Part shown: positions 9,364 to 18,640 of the stretch, piece by piece
How positions within the stretch are numbered: the stretch's first letter is position 1
How the letters are laid out: each line of letters starts with the position of its first letter
Source of the DNA: Sporosarcina sp. FSL K6-2383
GTDB lineage: Bacteria > Bacillota > Bacilli > Bacillales_A > Planococcaceae
Assembly: GCF_038618305.1 (NCBI RefSeq)
Contig: NZ_CP152017.1
Coordinates: 907,501 to 971,500 of the forward strand
Direction of reading: 5' to 3'
DNA: 64,000 nt
Program-made: the position numbers and the translations under genes
Notes under the pieces: generated by a model
The model's database searches: none
What the model saw: the letters and a program-made list of their open reading frames with translations, nothing else
Told to the model about the DNA's origin: nothing

Positions 9364-9404
9364 GAAAAAACCGTCCAACTGAACGATGCCAGTTGAACGG
9401 TTTG
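9364..9404 (-). terminator. Terminator after hemQ
   Basis: AACCGTCCAACT pairs imperfectly with AGTTGAACGGTT; on the minus strand the stem is followed by TTTTTT. Confidence 0.75.
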
Positions 9405-9417
9405 ATTAGGAAGTAAC

Positions 9418-10167
9418 TTAAATATTGAAAAATGCAGCTTTTTTATCGCCATCTAAAATCGTACCAACGAAGAATGAGCCGAACTCTGCATATCGAGCAC
9501 TCACTTCGTCAAATCGCATTTCATAAATTAATTTTTTAAACTGTAGCACATCATCCGAGAACAATGTGACAGCCCATTCGTAGTCATCGAAACCAACAGA
9601 ACCAGAAATGATTTGTTTCACTTTACCTGCATAGCTACGGCCGATTAAACCGTGTGCCCGCATCAGTTCTTTACGTTTGTCCATATCAAGCGTGTACCAG
9701 TTAACATCACCATCACGCTTTTTATCCATTGGATAGAAGCAGATATACTGACTGCGTTGTAGTTCAGGATAGAGACGTCCGCGAACGAATGGATTTTGGT
9801 AAGGATCTTCAGTGGATTCGCCTGCAAGGTAATTCGACAATTCGACAACTGACACATAAGAGTACGCTGGAATTGTAAAGTCGGCGATTGCCAGCTTGTT
9901 AAATTCTGTTTCGAGAGCCTGAATTTCGTCCATCGTTGGACGTAACGTCATTAGCATGAAATCAGCCTTTTGACCAATTACTGTATAAAAAGCATGTGCG
10001 CCTGTTTTTTCATCATCTACTTTTTGGAGCTTTTCAAGATAAACAAGAAATTCCTCCACTGCTGCTTGGCGTTGCTCTGATGAAATTAGTTTCCATGACG
10101 CCCAGTCCATCGTGCGTAAATCATGTAATACATACCAACCATCAAGTGTTTGTGCTGCTTCGATCAT
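9418..10167 (-). CDS. hemQ: Coproheme decarboxylase HemQ
   Basis: A 249-residue chlorite dismutase-fold protein of the Gram-positive HemQ group. It converts coproheme III to heme b using peroxide, the last step of the coproporphyrin-dependent pathway. The signature [17 protein letters not shown] contains the catalytic tyrosine and [10 protein letters not shown] holds the proximal histidine. It sits beside pta as in many Bacillales and is divergent from it. Confidence 0.95.
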   Translation of the reverse strand: MIEAAQTLDGWYVLHDLRTMDWASWKLISSEQRQAAVEEFLVYLEKLQKVDDEKTGAHAFYTVIGQKADFMLMTLRPTMDEIQALETEFNKLAIADFTIPAYSYVSVVELSNYLAGESTEDPYQNPFVRGRLYPELQRSQYICFYPMDKKRDGDVNWYTLDMDKRKELMRAHGLIGRSYAGKVKQIISGSVGFDDYEWAVTLFSDDVLQFKKLIYEMRFDEVSARYAEFGSFFVGTILDGDKKAAFFNI

Positions 10168-10227
10168 ATGAATTCAAACTCCTTCATCATGAATTTACTT
10201 CTGAATCGAGTGTAGCATAGTTGAGTG

Positions 10228-10241
10228 AGAAAACGCTTTTG
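10228..10241. promoter_or_regulatory. Candidate CcpA cre site upstream of pta
   Basis: AGAAAACGCTTTTG matches 11 of 14 positions of the cre consensus and its centre lies about 62 bp before the predicted pta transcription start, a position compatible with CcpA activation as known for pta in B. subtilis. Confidence 0.4.
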
Positions 10242-10262
10242 ATATGTGTCGTTGTCACGAAT

Positions 10263-10290
10263 TTGACATGAAGTGTCCGGCTGTTATCAC
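10263..10290 (+). promoter_or_regulatory. SigA-type promoter for pta
   Basis: TTGACA (10263-10268) and TATCAC (10285-10290) are 16 bp apart, with an extended TGT before the -10 element. Confidence 0.5.
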
Positions 10291-10343
10291 TGACTAAAGT
10301 CGTGTATGCTAAGTGTATAAGATAGCGGAGAAAGGTGATAGAG

Positions 10344-11315
10344 ATGACAAATCTTTTTACAAATATTCAAGATAGCTTACGTGGCAATGAAAAAACAATT
10401 ATTTTACCCGAAGGAACAGATGCACGTGTGCTAGAAGCTGCATCGCGCCTTCAGGCTGAGGGACTTGTGAAACCCATTTTGCTTGGCGATGAAAGCGGAG
10501 TGACACAGGCAGCAAATGCAGCGGCAATAGATATTACAGGTGTAACCATTATTGATCCAAAGAAGGCTTCTTATTTCGAAGAGCTTGCTGAAAAGTTCGT
10601 CGAGCGTCGCAATGGGAAAGCAACTTTAGAGCAGGCACGTGAGCAATTGAAAGACGTCAATTACTTTGGTACGATGCTAATTTTCACAGGGCGTGCAGAT
10701 GGGCTTGTCAGCGGTGCTGTCCATTCGACAGCGGACACGGTACGTCCGGCACTGCAAATTATTAAGACGAAGCCGGGTATTTCAAGGACAAGCGGTGCAT
10801 TTATTATGATGAAGGGCGAGGAACGTCTTGTTTTTGCAGATTGTGCCATTACAGTTGCACCGACAGCGCAAGAGCTAGCAGAAATTGCAGTTGCTAGTGC
10901 GAAAACGGCGCAATCATTCGGTATTGATCCACGTGTGGCGATGTTGAGCTTCTCAACAAAAGGCTCCGCTGTTACGCCAGAAACGGAAAAAGTTGCGGAA
11001 GCGGTAGCCATTGCTCAAGAGCTTGCACCGGATCTACCACTTGATGGTGAATTTCAATTTGACGCGGCGTATGTGCCAGAAATTTCAGCTAAAAAAGCGC
11101 CTGGTTCTATTATTCAAGGGAATGCAAATGTCTTCGTCTTCCCATCACTTGAAGCCGGTAATATCGGTTACAAATTAACAGAGCGTCTTGGCGGCTACGA
11201 AGCAATTGGACCGATTTTACAAGGACTGAATGCACCGGTCAATGATCTGTCACGCGGTTGTTCAGCAGACGATGTATACAAGCTTGCTCTCATAACGGCG
11301 GCACAAAGTCTATAA
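10344..11315 (+). CDS. pta: Phosphate acetyltransferase
   Basis: A 323-residue short-form Pta (no N-terminal DRTGG domain) that interconverts acetyl-CoA and acetyl phosphate for overflow metabolism. Typical segments are [15 protein letters not shown] at the N-terminus and LSFSTKGSA and [13 protein letters not shown] in the catalytic half. ATG 10344 follows AAAGGTG; an in-frame GTG three codons earlier overlaps that site. lipL follows after 15 bp, as in B. subtilis. Confidence 0.95.
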   Translation: MTNLFTNIQDSLRGNEKTIILPEGTDARVLEAASRLQAEGLVKPILLGDESGVTQAANAAAIDITGVTIIDPKKASYFEELAEKFVERRNGKATLEQAREQLKDVNYFGTMLIFTGRADGLVSGAVHSTADTVRPALQIIKTKPGISRTSGAFIMMKGEERLVFADCAITVAPTAQELAEIAVASAKTAQSFGIDPRVAMLSFSTKGSAVTPETEKVAEAVAIAQELAPDLPLDGEFQFDAAYVPEISAKKAPGSIIQGNANVFVFPSLEAGNIGYKLTERLGGYEAIGPILQGLNAPVNDLSRGCSADDVYKLALITAAQSL

Positions 11316-11330
11316 GTAGGAGAATTTCAA

Positions 11331-12173
11331 ATGGCACACTATGAATCATTATTAAAAATCCCACAATGGCGTTTTGTGGATGAATCTATGACGGGGCGTA
11401 CTCGTTCTGCATTAGAGTCCTTCGCTGCGGATGACACCCTATGTCAGCTCGTCGGACAACAAATGAGTAGTCCAACTGTGCGCACATGGGTGCATGATAA
11501 AACTGTCGTTCTTGGTATTCAGGATCATCGTCTTCCGCATATCGAAGAAGCGATTCCGATGCTTGAAAACGCAGGTTACAATGTCATTGTTCGGAATTCG
11601 GGCGGTCTCGCGGTCGTGCTCGACAACGGAGTCTTGAATATATCCGTCGTGTTATCAGAACGGGATGGAGCGATCGACATTCCGGCGGGCTATGAAGTGA
11701 TGTTAGCATTTGTTCGTAAACTCTTTCCGGAAGCGGGTGACCGCATCGAGGCTTATGAAATTGTCGGATCTTATTGTCCAGGCTCATATGATCTCAGCAT
11801 CGAGGGGCGAAAATTTGCCGGTATTTCACAACGTAGACTGCGTCAAGGCATCGCCGTACAAGTCTACTTATGCGTCGAGGGAAGTGGAGCTGAACGAGCA
11901 GAATTGATTCGTGATTTATATGACATCGGTTTGCAAGGCGCAGAGACAAAATTCAGCTACCCGGTAATTAAACCAGAAGTGATGGCATCTCTCGCGGAAT
12001 TGTTGGGTATACCACTTACCGTCAATGATGTCGTCATTCGCCTGCAACTGTTGTTGCGCGAACTTGCAAAAGAAGTCGAAGTGGGTGGCTTCAAACCGGA
12101 GGAAATGGAACTGTACACATTCTATTTAAATCGTGTTGTTGAACGAAATAAAAAGATGTTGGTGAGTGAATGA
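11331..12173 (+). CDS. lipL: Octanoyl-[GcvH]:protein N-octanoyltransferase LipL
   Basis: A 280-residue member of the biotin/lipoate transferase fold. LipL moves octanoyl groups from GcvH to E2 subunits of lipoate-dependent dehydrogenases. The motif GSYCPGSYDLSI carries the catalytic Cys (residue 149), placed as in B. subtilis LipL (YwfL) and unlike LipM. AGGAG lies upstream of the ATG. It forms an operon with pta and ends at a hairpin terminator. Confidence 0.92.
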   Translation: MAHYESLLKIPQWRFVDESMTGRTRSALESFAADDTLCQLVGQQMSSPTVRTWVHDKTVVLGIQDHRLPHIEEAIPMLENAGYNVIVRNSGGLAVVLDNGVLNISVVLSERDGAIDIPAGYEVMLAFVRKLFPEAGDRIEAYEIVGSYCPGSYDLSIEGRKFAGISQRRLRQGIAVQVYLCVEGSGAERAELIRDLYDIGLQGAETKFSYPVIKPEVMASLAELLGIPLTVNDVVIRLQLLLRELAKEVEVGGFKPEEMELYTFYLNRVVERNKKMLVSE

Positions 12174-12178
12174 AAATC

Positions 12179-12214
12179 GGCTATCTCCTGAATAAGGGGG
12201 TAGCTGTTTTTATT
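12179..12214 (+). terminator. Terminator after lipL
   Basis: GCTATCTCC pairs (with two wobbles) with GGGGGTAGC, followed by TGTTTTTATT. Confidence 0.65.
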
Positions 12215-12544
12215 GAACTAAACAACGAAATCGGATAACTAAGCAATGTATTCGTCAAAGTAAGCAACGTTCCCGCCGAAGTAAACAACGTATTCCTGAA
12301 ACTATGCAACGTTTGCTGAACTAAACAATGAAATCGGGTAACTAAGCAACGTATTCGTTAAAGTAAGCAACGTTCCCGCCGAAGTAAACAACGTATTCCT
12401 GAAACTATGCAACGTTTGCTGAACTAAACAATGAAATCGGGTAACTAAGCAACGTATTCGTCAAAGTAAGCAACGTTCCCGCCAAACTAAACAACGTATT
12501 CCCGAAAGTAAACAACGTTCTCACTAAACTAAACAAAGTCATTC
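12215..12544. repeat. Tandem array 1 of 19/21-bp units (16 units)
   Basis: Sixteen contiguous units, thirteen of 21 bp and three of 19 bp, each with a core close to AACAACGTATTC. The 19-bp units recur every fifth unit, giving a 103-bp higher-order period repeated three times. The array occupies the whole interval between the lipL and rsfA terminators. It is not a gene: the 19-bp units break any frame. The reverse complement resembles the array at 53966-54560. Confidence 0.9.
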
Positions 12545-12555
12545 CTCATGCTATA

Positions 12556-12591
12556 AGAAAAACCGCCAATCAATGATTGATTGGCGGTTCT
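12556..12591 (-). terminator. Terminator at the end of rsfA
   Basis: AACCGCCAATCA and TGATTGGCGGTT form a strong stem that includes the rsfA stop codon; TTTTTC follows on the minus strand. Confidence 0.8.
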
Positions 12592-13205
12592 TTCGTGACT
12601 AGATTACCATTTTGCTCCATCGTAAAGACGGGGGCAGTGCGATCCGTTTCGTCTTCGAGTGTTACGAGGCGGCGTGCGCGATTCATAATTTGAACGAATT
12701 GCTCGTAATCAGAACGAAGTGTTTTGTTTTCATGCTGGAGCTTTTCGATTTCTTTTTCAAGCTTTTCTGACTTATCAATGGCGATTTTGGCGGTTTGTCT
12801 CCAACGAAGTGACTCGCTATCGCCGATTCCTGTGTGATGCATTCGAACAAGGTACGCAATAACTGTATCGAGCGATAATGCCGATAAGGGAACAGGCGTC
12901 ATTTGATCTTCTTGAGTTCCTTGAGAAGGACTATACAATTGCTGGCCACGTCGTTTGAAGTCCTTGCCAAGGACACGAATGGCTTGCTTGCGTTCTTTTT
13001 TTGCATCAATCAGCTCTTTTTCATAGTCCTGCCTGACGACGGCGTTCCACCTGAATCCACAAGCGGCAGCTGTCCGGTTGAGCGCATCGCCAACTTCTTC
13101 GAAGGCGCTTAGCTGTGTGCTACCCTCGCGAACATGCCGCAGCACCGTCTCAGCCAATAAAATATCGTTTTCTTCAATCCAAGCATCCTGTCTAACTTTC
13201 ACCAT
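12570..13205 (-). CDS. rsfA: RsfA family transcriptional regulator
   Basis: About 211 residues. The N-terminal SANT/Myb-like segment ([21 protein letters not shown], then [12 protein letters not shown]) is typical of RsfA/YlbO, which fine-tune SigF-dependent gene expression in the forespore. A coiled-coil stretch ([17 protein letters not shown]) near the C-terminus may mediate dimerisation. ATG 13205 is used because AGGAGG is 7 nt upstream; the frame extends six more codons to another ATG. It is transcribed alone. Confidence 0.85.
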   Translation of the reverse strand: MVKVRQDAWIEENDILLAETVLRHVREGSTQLSAFEEVGDALNRTAAACGFRWNAVVRQDYEKELIDAKKERKQAIRVLGKDFKRRGQQLYSPSQGTQEDQMTPVPLSALSLDTVIAYLVRMHHTGIGDSESLRWRQTAKIAIDKSEKLEKEIEKLQHENKTLRSDYEQFVQIMNRARRLVTLEDETDRTAPVFTMEQNGNLVTKEPPINH

Positions 13206-13379
13206 TTCCGTGCCTCCTACCATATGTTCATAGTTTCTTTCTACAATCAGTGTGGACAGGGTTGCTCTATTTTATTCATAATGAAAAAAGCATTCTATCT
13301 TACTTTTACTCAAATGATTCCTTTTCCGTCTTCCAACTAAGTGATTGATTGATTATACTAAAGAGAATGAGTTGAACCG

Positions 13380-13399
13380 AATTACGTCGAGGCGTAATT
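13380..13399. repeat. ATTACG palindrome, copy 1
   Basis: AATTACGTC, two bases, then GGCGTAATT: a near-perfect inverted repeat ending 15 bp before the ywfO start. Similar palindromes occur at 43197, 53249 and 58297. Confidence 0.7.
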
Positions 13400-13414
13400 G
13401 ATTGGAGGTGCATG

Positions 13415-14713
13415 ATGGATTACAAAGATGAAAAACTGATTGAAGAAAAAGTTTTCAAAGACCCGGTGCACCGCTATATCCATGTGCGTGACAGAGTAAT
13501 ATGGGATGTGATTGGCACAAGCGAATTCCAACGTCTTCGTCGGATTAGGCAGCTCGGGACGACTTATCTTGTGTTCCACGGCGCAGAACATAGTCGGTTC
13601 CATCATTCACTAGGTGTCTATGAAATCGTTAGGCGCATTATTGATGACGGTTTTAGTCATAGACCCGAATGGAACAATGAAGAACGACTTGTCACGCTAT
13701 GTGCAGCGCTGTTACATGATCTTGGACATGGTCCGTTTTCACATGCATTTGAAAAGGTATTCAATCTCGATCATGAACAATTTACACAAGCTATTTTGCT
13801 AGGGGATACGGAAGTGAATGCAGTACTCCGTCGTGTGGCTCCTGAATTCCCGCAAAAAGTAGCTGATGTTATTGGGAAAACGTATCCGGATAAGCTTGTG
13901 ATCAGCCTCATATCAAGTCAGATTGACGCGGATCGAATGGATTATTTACAGCGTGATGCTTATTTTACGGGTGTATCATACGGACATTTTGACATGGAGC
14001 GTATTTTGCGTGTCATGCGACCGGCAGAAGAACAGGCAGTTATTAAATATAGTGGGATGCACGCGGTAGAAGATTACATCATGAGCCGTTATCAAATGTA
14101 TTGGCAAGTGTATTTTCATCCTGTATCACGTAGCGCGGAAGTCATTCTGACGAAAATTTTACATCGCGCAAAGCATCTACATGATGATGGTTATATTTTT
14201 AAACAAGAACCGACCCATTTTCGCTCGTTCTTTGATCGGACATTCGAACTTGAGGATTATATAGCACTTGACGAAAGTATTTTATTGACCTATTTTCAGA
14301 TTTGGATGAAGGAAGAAGACGCGATATTATCAGATCTCTGCTACCGATTTATTAACAGAAAACTATTCCAATACGCAGAGTTCGATCCGGCGACGGAATA
14401 CCGAAAAATTGGTGAGCTGGAACAATTGTTTAAGCAAGCAGGCATTGATCCGGCTTATTACCTTGTTGCAGATTCTTCGTCAGATTTACCGTATGATTTC
14501 TATCGCCCAGGTGAAGAAAATGAGCGTCTACCGATCTACTTACAGATGCCGAATGGCGACTTGAGCGAGTTATCACGGTCATCGGATATCGTGGATGCGA
14601 TTTCGGGTAAAAAACGAACCGACCATAAAATCTATTTCCCAGAAGACTTGTTGAATGAAGGGAAAGACCGAAATCCGTTATATAGACAAATTTTGCATAT
14701 ATTAGAAGTTTAG
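13415..14713 (+). CDS. ywfO: HD-domain phosphohydrolase YwfO
   Basis: A 432-residue protein with an N-terminal HD domain related to dGTPases. The metal-binding pattern is visible as HSRFHHSLGVYEIV, then ALLHDLGHGPFSHAFE (the HD pair) and later SSQIDADRMDYLQRD. The substrate is not proven for YwfO; nucleotide triphosphohydrolase activity is the likely role. ATG 13415 is used since GGAGGTG is 4-5 nt away; the ATG one codon earlier is too close. ywgA follows after 15 bp, as in B. subtilis. Confidence 0.88.
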   Translation: MDYKDEKLIEEKVFKDPVHRYIHVRDRVIWDVIGTSEFQRLRRIRQLGTTYLVFHGAEHSRFHHSLGVYEIVRRIIDDGFSHRPEWNNEERLVTLCAALLHDLGHGPFSHAFEKVFNLDHEQFTQAILLGDTEVNAVLRRVAPEFPQKVADVIGKTYPDKLVISLISSQIDADRMDYLQRDAYFTGVSYGHFDMERILRVMRPAEEQAVIKYSGMHAVEDYIMSRYQMYWQVYFHPVSRSAEVILTKILHRAKHLHDDGYIFKQEPTHFRSFFDRTFELEDYIALDESILLTYFQIWMKEEDAILSDLCYRFINRKLFQYAEFDPATEYRKIGELEQLFKQAGIDPAYYLVADSSSDLPYDFYRPGEENERLPIYLQMPNGDLSELSRSSDIVDAISGKKRTDHKIYFPEDLLNEGKDRNPLYRQILHILEV

Positions 14714-14728
14714 GAAGGGGTGGTTTTC

Positions 14729-15235
14729 TTGCTACAGGAGCATGCCAAGATTGTGCAATTCATTTCAATTGCGAATGAAGTGAAGGGTAGAAAAAAGATA
14801 CAAAAAATGATTTATATCGCAAAAAAGATGAGTTTCCCGTTTGCAGAAAAATACGAGCTGCATATGTATGGTCCTTATTCTGAGGAATTGACGCTACGTA
14901 TAGAGGAACTATGTGCGATGGGATTTCTCGCGGAACAGTGTGTGGACAAGGGCTCGTATGTTCAGTATAGCTATACAACGACGGATGAAGGGACGAGTTT
15001 TCTTGAAACAGCCCAAACTCCGCATGAAACACTAGCGGTTTGCGTGGATATGATGAATGGCAAAAGTTCGAGGTTCCTTGAACTAGTATCGACATTGCTC
15101 TATTTCGATCACCTCGATAAGAATGAACAGATAGCAAAAGTTCACATTGTAAAAAGTAAGTTAAACTTCACTGGGCAGGAGATGACGGATGCATTCGACT
15201 TCATCGCCGAACTGCAACGCTGCTCGGTACAATGA
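14729..15235 (+). CDS. ywgA: YwgA family protein
   Basis: A 168-residue soluble protein matching the YwgA family, with a winged-helix-like N-terminus (KKIQKMIYIAKKMSFPF) and the HMYGPYSEEL segment; function unknown. The start is taken as TTG at 14729 (MLQEHAKIV), 8 nt after AGGAAGGGG; a GTG three codons earlier in frame lies against that site. Likely co-transcribed with ywfO. Confidence 0.75.
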   Translation: MLQEHAKIVQFISIANEVKGRKKIQKMIYIAKKMSFPFAEKYELHMYGPYSEELTLRIEELCAMGFLAEQCVDKGSYVQYSYTTTDEGTSFLETAQTPHETLAVCVDMMNGKSSRFLELVSTLLYFDHLDKNEQIAKVHIVKSKLNFTGQEMTDAFDFIAELQRCSVQ

Positions 15236-15275
15236 AAAAAGCGTAAGCCCCTATCAAGGTGCTTGCGCTTTTCGT
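15234..15275. terminator. Bidirectional terminator between ywgA and ywhB
   Basis: AAAAGCGTAAGC pairs with GCTTGCGCTTTT (one wobble) between convergent genes. Confidence 0.75.
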
Positions 15276-15460
15276 TACTGATCACTAAAACGTTTTCCAG
15301 CGACAGCATAATGATTTTTAGGCATTTCTTCGATGAATACGACAACAGCTTCAATAGGTGCGCCAGTTGTTTCAACAACAGCCGCCGTTACTTTTTCACA
15401 GAGTGCACGTTTTTGCTCCTCTGTACGACCTTCCAACATCTTGACAGTTACATAAGGCAT
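15275..15460 (-). CDS. ywhB: 4-oxalocrotonate tautomerase family enzyme
   Basis: A 61-residue tautomerase-superfamily protein beginning MPYVTVKM, so Pro2 becomes the N-terminal catalytic proline after Met removal. Family members tautomerise 2-hydroxymuconate-like dienols; B. subtilis YwhB has such activity but its physiological role is unclear. The ATG at 15460 follows AAGGGGGAAC; the longer frame would bury the proline and is rejected. Confidence 0.88.
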   Translation of the reverse strand: MPYVTVKMLEGRTEEQKRALCEKVTAAVVETTGAPIEAVVVFIEEMPKNHYAVAGKRFSDQ

Positions 15461-15527
15461 TCCAGTTCCCCCTTTCTGCATATATTCGGTATAGTGTATA
15501 TATTATCAGAGTTGGGGAGGCAAACAA

Positions 15528-16043
15528 ATGACAAATGAACAAAAACCAAAACAGAAAATGGGTTTTACAATTATAAAAGATGATCCGACAGATGGACATA
15601 AAGGGTTCGGAATTGGCTCATTGTCGTTAGAAAATGTGTCACCTGTCATTATTGACGTGGACGAAGGGCTTGCGAAGATTGAAATTGGCGCTATGCACGC
15701 GAGAAGTGATACGGAGCGAGGCATCAAGTTCACGCTGAATCGTGAGGACTCGGCGGGCGGCAAACCGTACTGGTTGGTTTGGGTGACGATTGATTTTAAA
15801 GAAGATGGACCTTTTTACGCAGGTGTCACAGCTTGTGAAATGGTTGTGAATCGTGAAAAGCGCCGTGGCTACAAAGTACTGGCAGATCATGTCAATCGAA
15901 TGGATAAGTCGATGAAGCGCCATATTATGGTCGCGGACATGGATGATAAATCGAAGAAAATTCTTGCTGAATTTCTTTCTAGCCACAATAAGGAAATGTG
16001 GGAGCGTAGTGAAGCGAAGTTACATGCAGATCTTGTCGTATAA
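15528..16043 (+). CDS. ywhD: YwhD family protein
   Basis: A 171-residue soluble protein matching the Bacillales YwhD family, with the conserved FTIIKDDPTDGHKGFG opening and WVTIDFKEDGPFYAGVTACEM middle. Function unknown. GGGGAGG precedes the ATG by 7 nt. It stands alone between ywhB and pbpG, matching the B. subtilis order. Confidence 0.85.
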   Translation: MTNEQKPKQKMGFTIIKDDPTDGHKGFGIGSLSLENVSPVIIDVDEGLAKIEIGAMHARSDTERGIKFTLNREDSAGGKPYWLVWVTIDFKEDGPFYAGVTACEMVVNREKRRGYKVLADHVNRMDKSMKRHIMVADMDDKSKKILAEFLSSHNKEMWERSEAKLHADLVV

Positions 16044-16085
16044 TCGCTTAGATTATGAACAATATGTGAACTTTACTGCATAGTT

Positions 16086-16424
16086 TCCTTTCGGAGGTTG
16101 AATGTCAGCCTGAAAGGAAGTACACTAAAAATATAGCTTGTACTTGTAAGCTAGGACAACCGAAATGGTATATTTTCTAACGAGTAGCGTATCAAACAAA
16201 CCCAAGCGTGATACCGTATTCGTAAGTGCCCAGGACGGTAAAAAAGCTTTCTTCCCTTGAAGTCATTCAAGAGAGGAAAGCTTTTTTGATATAGATAATT
16301 GCGCTATGGCTCGGGGAGTATCCGATATCCTGGGGTGGAAGGGCAAAGTGTCCAACCATTTCACGGGAATGTCCAACGAACCATGGTAACCAACGCTCAT
16401 CTGCTCCGCGTTCAACAAAACCAC
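16086..16424. other. Intergenic region between ywhD and pbpG
   Basis: No gene is seen. It contains a hairpin CCTTTC...GAAAGG at about 16088-16118, a long bidirectional terminator at 16239-16288, and after that two diverged 21-bp-spaced copies of TGTCCAAC (16349 and 16370) resembling the 19/21-bp repeat family. Confidence 0.5.
16239..16289. terminator. Bidirectional terminator
   Basis: AAAAAAGCTTTCTTCCCTTGA and its near-complement TCAAGAGAGGAAAGCTTTTTT (one mismatch) form a very long stem around a six-base loop, with A and T runs at the ends. Confidence 0.85.
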
Positions 16425-18482
16425 TCACTCAAAAAATGAAAACGGAAATAGCTCGAGTTTACCACCGTCATCTTCGCCAGAGGATCGCTGCTCTCTCAAC
16501 GTCTTATCCGTACACAGTTTTTGAGGCATATCCTTCTCCTTCACGTAAACGAGCCGTTGCTTTTCGCATTCATTGACCGCAATGCCGCCCGTTTCCACAT
16601 CGACGATGACGCCGTTGACTCCTTGTGGGGGGATGAATGGCTCGGCCGGCTTGCCGCTATGCACCGTCTCCATGAAATCAATCCATATTTTCTTGGAAGC
16701 GGCCTTATCCTGCGCGTCAGCTAATTGTTTACCAACGTCAAACCCTGTCCAAATACCTGCTGTTAGCGAGGGCGTGAAGCCAATTAGGTATTGATCGGAA
16801 ATCGTTGTTCCTGATTTTGCAGCATAGGGGCGTGTCTGTTTTTGACGCATGGAAAGCCCGGTAGAGGATGTGTAATCATTAAAAACAGGATCGAACATGC
16901 CTGTCATTAAATGAGTAAGAACGGATGCGTCCTGTTCAGAAATAACATGCTTCTTGCTTTGCTTCGGATGCTCGTACACCGTTTTGCCCTCAGAATCTGC
17001 AATGGATAGAATTGTCATCGGTTTAATTTCAGTGCCGCCTGATGCAATTCGATTATAGGCACTTGTCATATCGGACAGCGTAACATCCGATGTGCCAAGT
17101 GCGACAGCGGGTGATTCAGGAAGTGTGATGTTAACGCCTAGTTTTTCTGCCATTTTACTAAAATTTTTATAGCCAATTTCTTCGAGCGTTTTAACAGCAA
17201 AAATATTATCAGAAATAGCCAATGCCTGTGCGAGAGAAATAGGATGTCCTGCAAACTTGCCATTCACATTGCTCGGTTCATAAGTTGAACGTCCTTCGTC
17301 ATACGTAAAAATGGTTTTTTCGGTCGATAAAAAAGTGAGTGGATTGAAACCTTCCTCAAGTGCCGCAGCGTATAACACAGGCTTAATGGCGGAGCCGGGC
17401 TGTCGCTTCGCTTGTGTGACTCGGTTAAATGGACTTTCCGAATAATCTACTCCGCCAACAAGTGATGTAATATAGCCCGTGCCTGGTTCGATGGATATGA
17501 ATCCGATTTGTAAATCACTTTTCGGCATCCATTTAGCGATTACTTCCTCCGCGCTTTGCTGATGATGCGGGTCCAATGTTGTGCGGATGGTCCAACCACC
17601 TTCAGCGGGGGAGCGTCCTTTGGTAGTTAGTACTTTTTCCGCTTCCCGCCACACTTCATCCAAAAAATAGGGAGCGACGCGCTTCGAATCTGCCCACTCA
17701 CGTGTCTTCAACGTAATTTGTTCAAGATTTGCCCGCTCTTCTTGACGTGCGGTGATGTATCCCTGTGCTTCCATAAGTGAAAGGACAAGTGCTTTCCGCT
17801 TCTGCGAATTTTCAGGACTTTCAATAGGCGAATAAATTGAAGGACCTTTGGCAATCGCTACGATGACGGCAGATTCTTCTAACGTTAATTCTTTCGCAGG
17901 CTTTCCGAAATAAAATTTACTAGCTGCCTCAACGCCATACATGCCGTGTCCAAAATAAACCGTATTCATATAACCTTCTAAAATGACATCCTTGTCGTAA
18001 AATATTTCCATACGGTATGCATAGAGTGCCTCATCGAATTTTCGTTTCCAGGTCTTTTCAAACGTTAAATATAAGTTTTTGGCGTATTGCTGAGTAATTG
18101 TGCTAGCCCCTTCGACTTTGCGTCCTGCCTTAGCGTCCTTCAGCAATGCCCCAGCAATTCGTCGGTAATCAAAGCCGTTGTGGCTATAAAAATTTTTATC
18201 CTCCGTCGCAATGACTGCGTCGATTAGAAAGGGCGACATCTCGTCAAGGTCAACCCAATAGCGCCGTTCAACTGTGAAGCGATCGCCAATTTGCTTGCCG
18301 CTTTTATCGAGAAAGACGGAAGCTTTTGGCACACTTAAAGAGGGGGCTCCCGTAACCTGAGCATATAATCGTAGCAATAAGAAAACGGTTAGTACCGCCG
18401 TTAGCATCGTAACGGAGAGGAGTAATAGCCGCTTGATAGCCTTACGTCTCTTTACCTTTTTTAAATACACTACCCGTTGCAT
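16425..18482 (-). CDS. pbpG: Class A penicillin-binding protein (PbpG type)
   Basis: About 685 residues: a short basic cytoplasmic tail, one TM anchor (LLLLSVTMLTAVLTVFLLLRL), a GT51 transglycosylase domain (ATEDKNFYSHNGFD, then EGASTITQQYAKNLY) and a transpeptidase domain with SAIK (SxxK), SDN (SxN) and KSGTT. It polymerises and crosslinks peptidoglycan; B. subtilis PbpG works in spore germ-wall synthesis. The start at 18482 follows GGGATTGT; the longest frame starts 15 codons earlier without a clear ribosome site. The start remains uncertain. Confidence 0.88.
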   Translation of the reverse strand: MQRVVYLKKVKRRKAIKRLLLLSVTMLTAVLTVFLLLRLYAQVTGAPSLSVPKASVFLDKSGKQIGDRFTVERRYWVDLDEMSPFLIDAVIATEDKNFYSHNGFDYRRIAGALLKDAKAGRKVEGASTITQQYAKNLYLTFEKTWKRKFDEALYAYRMEIFYDKDVILEGYMNTVYFGHGMYGVEAASKFYFGKPAKELTLEESAVIVAIAKGPSIYSPIESPENSQKRKALVLSLMEAQGYITARQEERANLEQITLKTREWADSKRVAPYFLDEVWREAEKVLTTKGRSPAEGGWTIRTTLDPHHQQSAEEVIAKWMPKSDLQIGFISIEPGTGYITSLVGGVDYSESPFNRVTQAKRQPGSAIKPVLYAAALEEGFNPLTFLSTEKTIFTYDEGRSTYEPSNVNGKFAGHPISLAQALAISDNIFAVKTLEEIGYKNFSKMAEKLGVNITLPESPAVALGTSDVTLSDMTSAYNRIASGGTEIKPMTILSIADSEGKTVYEHPKQSKKHVISEQDASVLTHLMTGMFDPVFNDYTSSTGLSMRQKQTRPYAAKSGTTISDQYLIGFTPSLTAGIWTGFDVGKQLADAQDKAASKKIWIDFMETVHSGKPAEPFIPPQGVNGVIVDVETGGIAVNECEKQRLVYVKEKDMPQKLCTDKTLREQRSSGEDDGGKLELFPFSFFE

Positions 18483-18577
18483 ACAATCCCGTCCCGTCGA
18501 TGTTGTTACATGTAGTATGTGACGCATGGAAAGAGATTAAACGGAGTGAACATAAAAACATGCATCATACGGATAGA

Positions 18578-18607
18578 TTGAAAAATCTATTGCAAAAAGG
18601 ATATAAT
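18578..18607 (+). promoter_or_regulatory. SigA promoter for ywiB-argS
   Basis: TTGAAA (18578-18583) and a perfect TATAAT (18602-18607) are 18 bp apart. The transcription start would fall at about 18614, exactly on the ATG of the longest ywiB frame, so translation must begin further downstream. Confidence 0.7.
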
Positions 18608-18640
18608 GGATAGATGCATATTAAAAAGGACGGTGAGCTT

